Source: Paracoccaceae bacterium (GTDB lineage Bacteria; Pseudomonadota; Alphaproteobacteria; Rhodobacterales; Rhodobacteraceae). From it: DNA of 7,668 bases. This document shows, piece after piece, positions 5,849-7,668 of this stretch (position 1 is the stretch's first letter; each line of letters begins with the position of its first letter). A model generated the notes under the pieces. The model did not search any database. It had not been told where the DNA came from and worked only from the letters and a program-made list of their open reading frames with translations. The DNA is taken from contig WTIQ01000234.1 of assembly GCA_011525185.1 (NCBI GenBank), forward strand, positions 1 through 7,668. Reading direction: 5' to 3'. Position numbers and translations under genes: made by a program.

Positions 5849-6868
5849 ATGAAATTTATTTTAAGATCAGCGTTTGGTATGATTTTGACGGCTTGCGCGA
5901 TTGCGCCTGCCATGAGCGACACTGTAAATGTGTATTCGCATCGTCAGCCTTACTTGATCGAGCCACTTTTAGATGCATTTACCGAAAAAACAGGGATCAA
6001 AACAAAAGTTCTTTATTCGGATAAGGGGCTTGCGCAACGGTTGAAGTCGGAGGGACGAAACAGTCCAGCAGATCTCGTATTGACGGTCGATATTGCGCGT
6101 CTTTCGACTTATGATCGCATGGGGCTCTTGGCCGAAACATCATCAGATGTTCTTGAGGCCAATATTCCAGCGCATCTTAGATCAGATGACAATACGTGGT
6201 TTGGCCTGTCAAAACGCAGTAGGATTATCGTGACATCCAAAGAGCGCGTTCCTTTAGGTGAGATTATGCGGGTCGAGGACCTTGCGAAACCAGAATGGAA
6301 CGGTCGCGTTTGCACGCGTCCTGGCAGCCATGTTTATAACCGTGCTCTCATGGCGTCACTCATTGCCCATCACGGCGAAGATGAGGCCAAGCGCTGGGCG
6401 ACAAATCTCGTCAATAATCTTGCCAGAAAGCCGCAAGGCAACGACCGTGCACAGGTCAAGGCTATTTTTGAGGGTGTATGTGATGTGGCCATTATCAATA
6501 ACTACTATTATGGCAAGATGAAATATTCGGATGAGACCGCACAACATGACTGGGCAAAGGCAATCAACATTGTTTTTCCTAATCAGGGTGAAGAAGACCG
6601 CGGCGCCCATATCAACCTCTCGGGCGCTGGCATTGCAAAATATTCTAAAAACAAAGAGGCCGCTTTGCGCTTGCTTGAATTTTTGAGTGCACCTGACGCA
6701 CAGTCTCTTTATGCAGAGATTAATTTTGAATATCCCGTCAATCCCTTCGGGGAGGTTTCAGACGAGCTGAAAAGTTGGGGCGCGTTTAAAGAGGATCAGT
6801 TGCCAATAGAGACGATTGCAAAGCTTTCAAAACCAGCTCAGTTTATTATTAACGAAACAGGTTGGTGA
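5849..6868 (+). CDS. fbpA: Ferric-iron ABC transporter substrate-binding protein (FutA/FbpA family)
   Basis: A 339-residue periplasmic iron-binding protein of the extracellular solute-binding class that delivers Fe(III) to an FbpB-type permease. The N-terminus (Lys2, Arg6, then hydrophobic 7-21) is a secretion signal; the mature domain begins near DTVNVYSHRQPYLIEPLL (24-41), the typical first strand and iron-site region. Further family features are GRNSPADLVLTVDIARL (69-85), WFGLSKRSRIIV (117-128), RPGSHVYNRALMASLIA (157-173) and INNYYYGKM (216-224), whose tyrosines are expected Fe(III) ligands together with Tyr29 or His31 and Tyr163. The ATG has AAAGGG 9 bases upstream. An LTAC motif (13-16) resembles a lipobox, so membrane anchoring is possible. 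The permease gene starts within a few bases, showing an operon. Iron regulation is likely from function, but no confirmed Fur-type box was seen. Confidence 0.93.
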   Translation: MKFILRSAFGMILTACAIAPAMSDTVNVYSHRQPYLIEPLLDAFTEKTGIKTKVLYSDKGLAQRLKSEGRNSPADLVLTVDIARLSTYDRMGLLAETSSDVLEANIPAHLRSDDNTWFGLSKRSRIIVTSKERVPLGEIMRVEDLAKPEWNGRVCTRPGSHVYNRALMASLIAHHGEDEAKRWATNLVNNLARKPQGNDRAQVKAIFEGVCDVAIINNYYYGKMKYSDETAQHDWAKAINIVFPNQGEEDRGAHINLSGAGIAKYSKNKEAALRLLEFLSAPDAQSLYAEINFEYPVNPFGEVSDELKSWGAFKEDQLPIETIAKLSKPAQFIINETGW

Positions 6869-6870
6869 CG

Positions 6871-7668
6871 GTGGAGCGTCGGGCAGGGTTTGTAAGCAAT
6901 ATGGTGTCAGTGCGCACCCTCGGGGCCTCTTCTCTCGGGATTGCACTTTGTGCGCCTGTCCTTGCAATCTTTTATCTTAGTCTGTCAACAAATGATGGAT
7001 TGTGGCCGCATTTAATCGAGACAGTCATACCCCGTTACTTTGGAACGACGCTCATCCTTATGCTGGGGGTGGGCGTTCTCTCTTTGCTCTTGGGCGTTGG
7101 CACAGCTTGGATCATTTCGCGCTATGAGTTCCGTTACGGTGCAGTCTTAGATGTTCTTCTAACCGTACCGATTGCCTGTCCTGCCTATCTCGTTGCTTAT
7201 GCCTACACTGATTTTTTCGAATATGCAGGACCTCTGCAATCTGGATTGCGCGACCTTATGGGATGGAGCTCGCCCCAAGATTATGCTTTCCCCGAAATTC
7301 GGTCTATGGGCGGGGCGATTTTTGTTCTCTCGTTCGTTCTATACCCTTACGTCTTTTTAATGGCCCGCAGCGCCTTTCAGATGCTGCCCTCAAGCTTTTA
7401 TGACGTGGGTGCTTTGAGCTCACGCAATGTGTTCTGGACAATTGCACTACCGCTGTCTCGGCCTGCGATAATTGCGGGGCTCGCGTTGGTTTTAATGGAG
7501 GTTATCTCTGATTTTGGCACTGTGGAATTTTTCGCAGTTGAAACGCTCACTCTTGGTATATTCAATGTCTGGCTTGGTATGGATAGCATCGGCGGTGCGG
7601 CGCAAATTGCCGCGAGCACGTTTTCGTTAATTATTCTTCTGCTCTTGCTTGAGCGCCATGCCCGGGGA
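6871..7668 (+). CDS. fbpB: Ferric-iron ABC transporter permease FbpB, N-terminal half (3' partial)
   Basis: The frame stays open to the window end, giving 266 residues of a protein normally of about 500-550 with two fused permease units. Hydrophobic segments lie near 17-38, 57-82, 91-112, 147-168, 198-214 and 247-260. The family match is clear in RYFGTTLILMLGVG, PAYLVAYAYTDF, GPLQSGLRDLMGW, FPEIRSMGGAIFVLS, LYPYVFLMARSAF and DFGTVEFFAVETLTLGIF. It imports Fe(III) from FbpA across the inner membrane. The cytoplasmic EAA loop (178-194), which contacts the ATPase, appears three residues shorter than usual and lacks its conserved glycine. GTG 6871 is chosen because it follows the fbpA stop by two bases with AGG nearby; ATG 6901 in the same frame is a fair alternative. 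The ATPase gene is expected downstream, outside the window. Confidence 0.9.
   Translation, partial: MERRAGFVSNMVSVRTLGASSLGIALCAPVLAIFYLSLSTNDGLWPHLIETVIPRYFGTTLILMLGVGVLSLLLGVGTAWIISRYEFRYGAVLDVLLTVPIACPAYLVAYAYTDFFEYAGPLQSGLRDLMGWSSPQDYAFPEIRSMGGAIFVLSFVLYPYVFLMARSAFQMLPSSFYDVGALSSRNVFWTIALPLSRPAIIAGLALVLMEVISDFGTVEFFAVETLTLGIFNVWLGMDSIGGAAQIAASTFSLIILLLLLERHARG

Overview
The window looks like chromosomal DNA from an alphaproteobacterium, probably a marine or Rhodobacterales-like one. This is inferred from the alphaproteobacterial style of the Hint-domain protein, SelO and the FutA/FbpA-type iron-binding protein, and from base composition that looks close to half GC by eye. No rRNA, tRNA, CRISPR array, intact insertion sequence or phage gene is visible. 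Seven protein genes are supported. The first and last run off the window edges.

Layout: (1) Positions 1-237 (+) hold the C-terminal end of an EamA/DMT-family membrane transporter. (2) 377-781 (+) is a FosX-type fosfomycin epoxide hydrolase with the metal ligands and general base intact. (3) 782-1123 has no gene but contains an 11-bp tandem repeat and a good Rho-independent terminator. (4) 1124-2314 (+) is a Hedgehog/intein-type (Hint) protein with a lamin-tail-like N-terminal region and serine where the usual Hint cysteine would be. (5) 2315-2693 has no convincing gene; it opens with a T8G7 run and contains a nested inverted repeat. (6) 2694-4112 (-) is a full-length SelO protein adenylyltransferase. 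(7) 4258-5645 (-) is a two-gene unit, an inosine/uridine-type nucleoside hydrolase followed by a GNAT acetyltransferase, overlapping by ATGA. (8) 5646-5848 is a divergent intergenic region with a symmetrical 63-bp dyad and a leader hairpin. (9) 5849-7668 (+) carries fbpA and the start of fbpB, a periplasmic ferric-iron ABC importer. Its second permease half and probably its ATPase lie beyond the window.

The genes form separate small units rather than one pathway: fosfomycin detoxification, a Hint protein of unknown role, stress-linked AMPylation, nucleoside salvage, and iron uptake. I see no clear new multi-gene system. The points most worth a second look are the dyad between the nucleoside hydrolase and fbpA, the Ser-for-Cys Hint domain, a shortened EAA loop in the iron permease, and two structured non-coding intervals.
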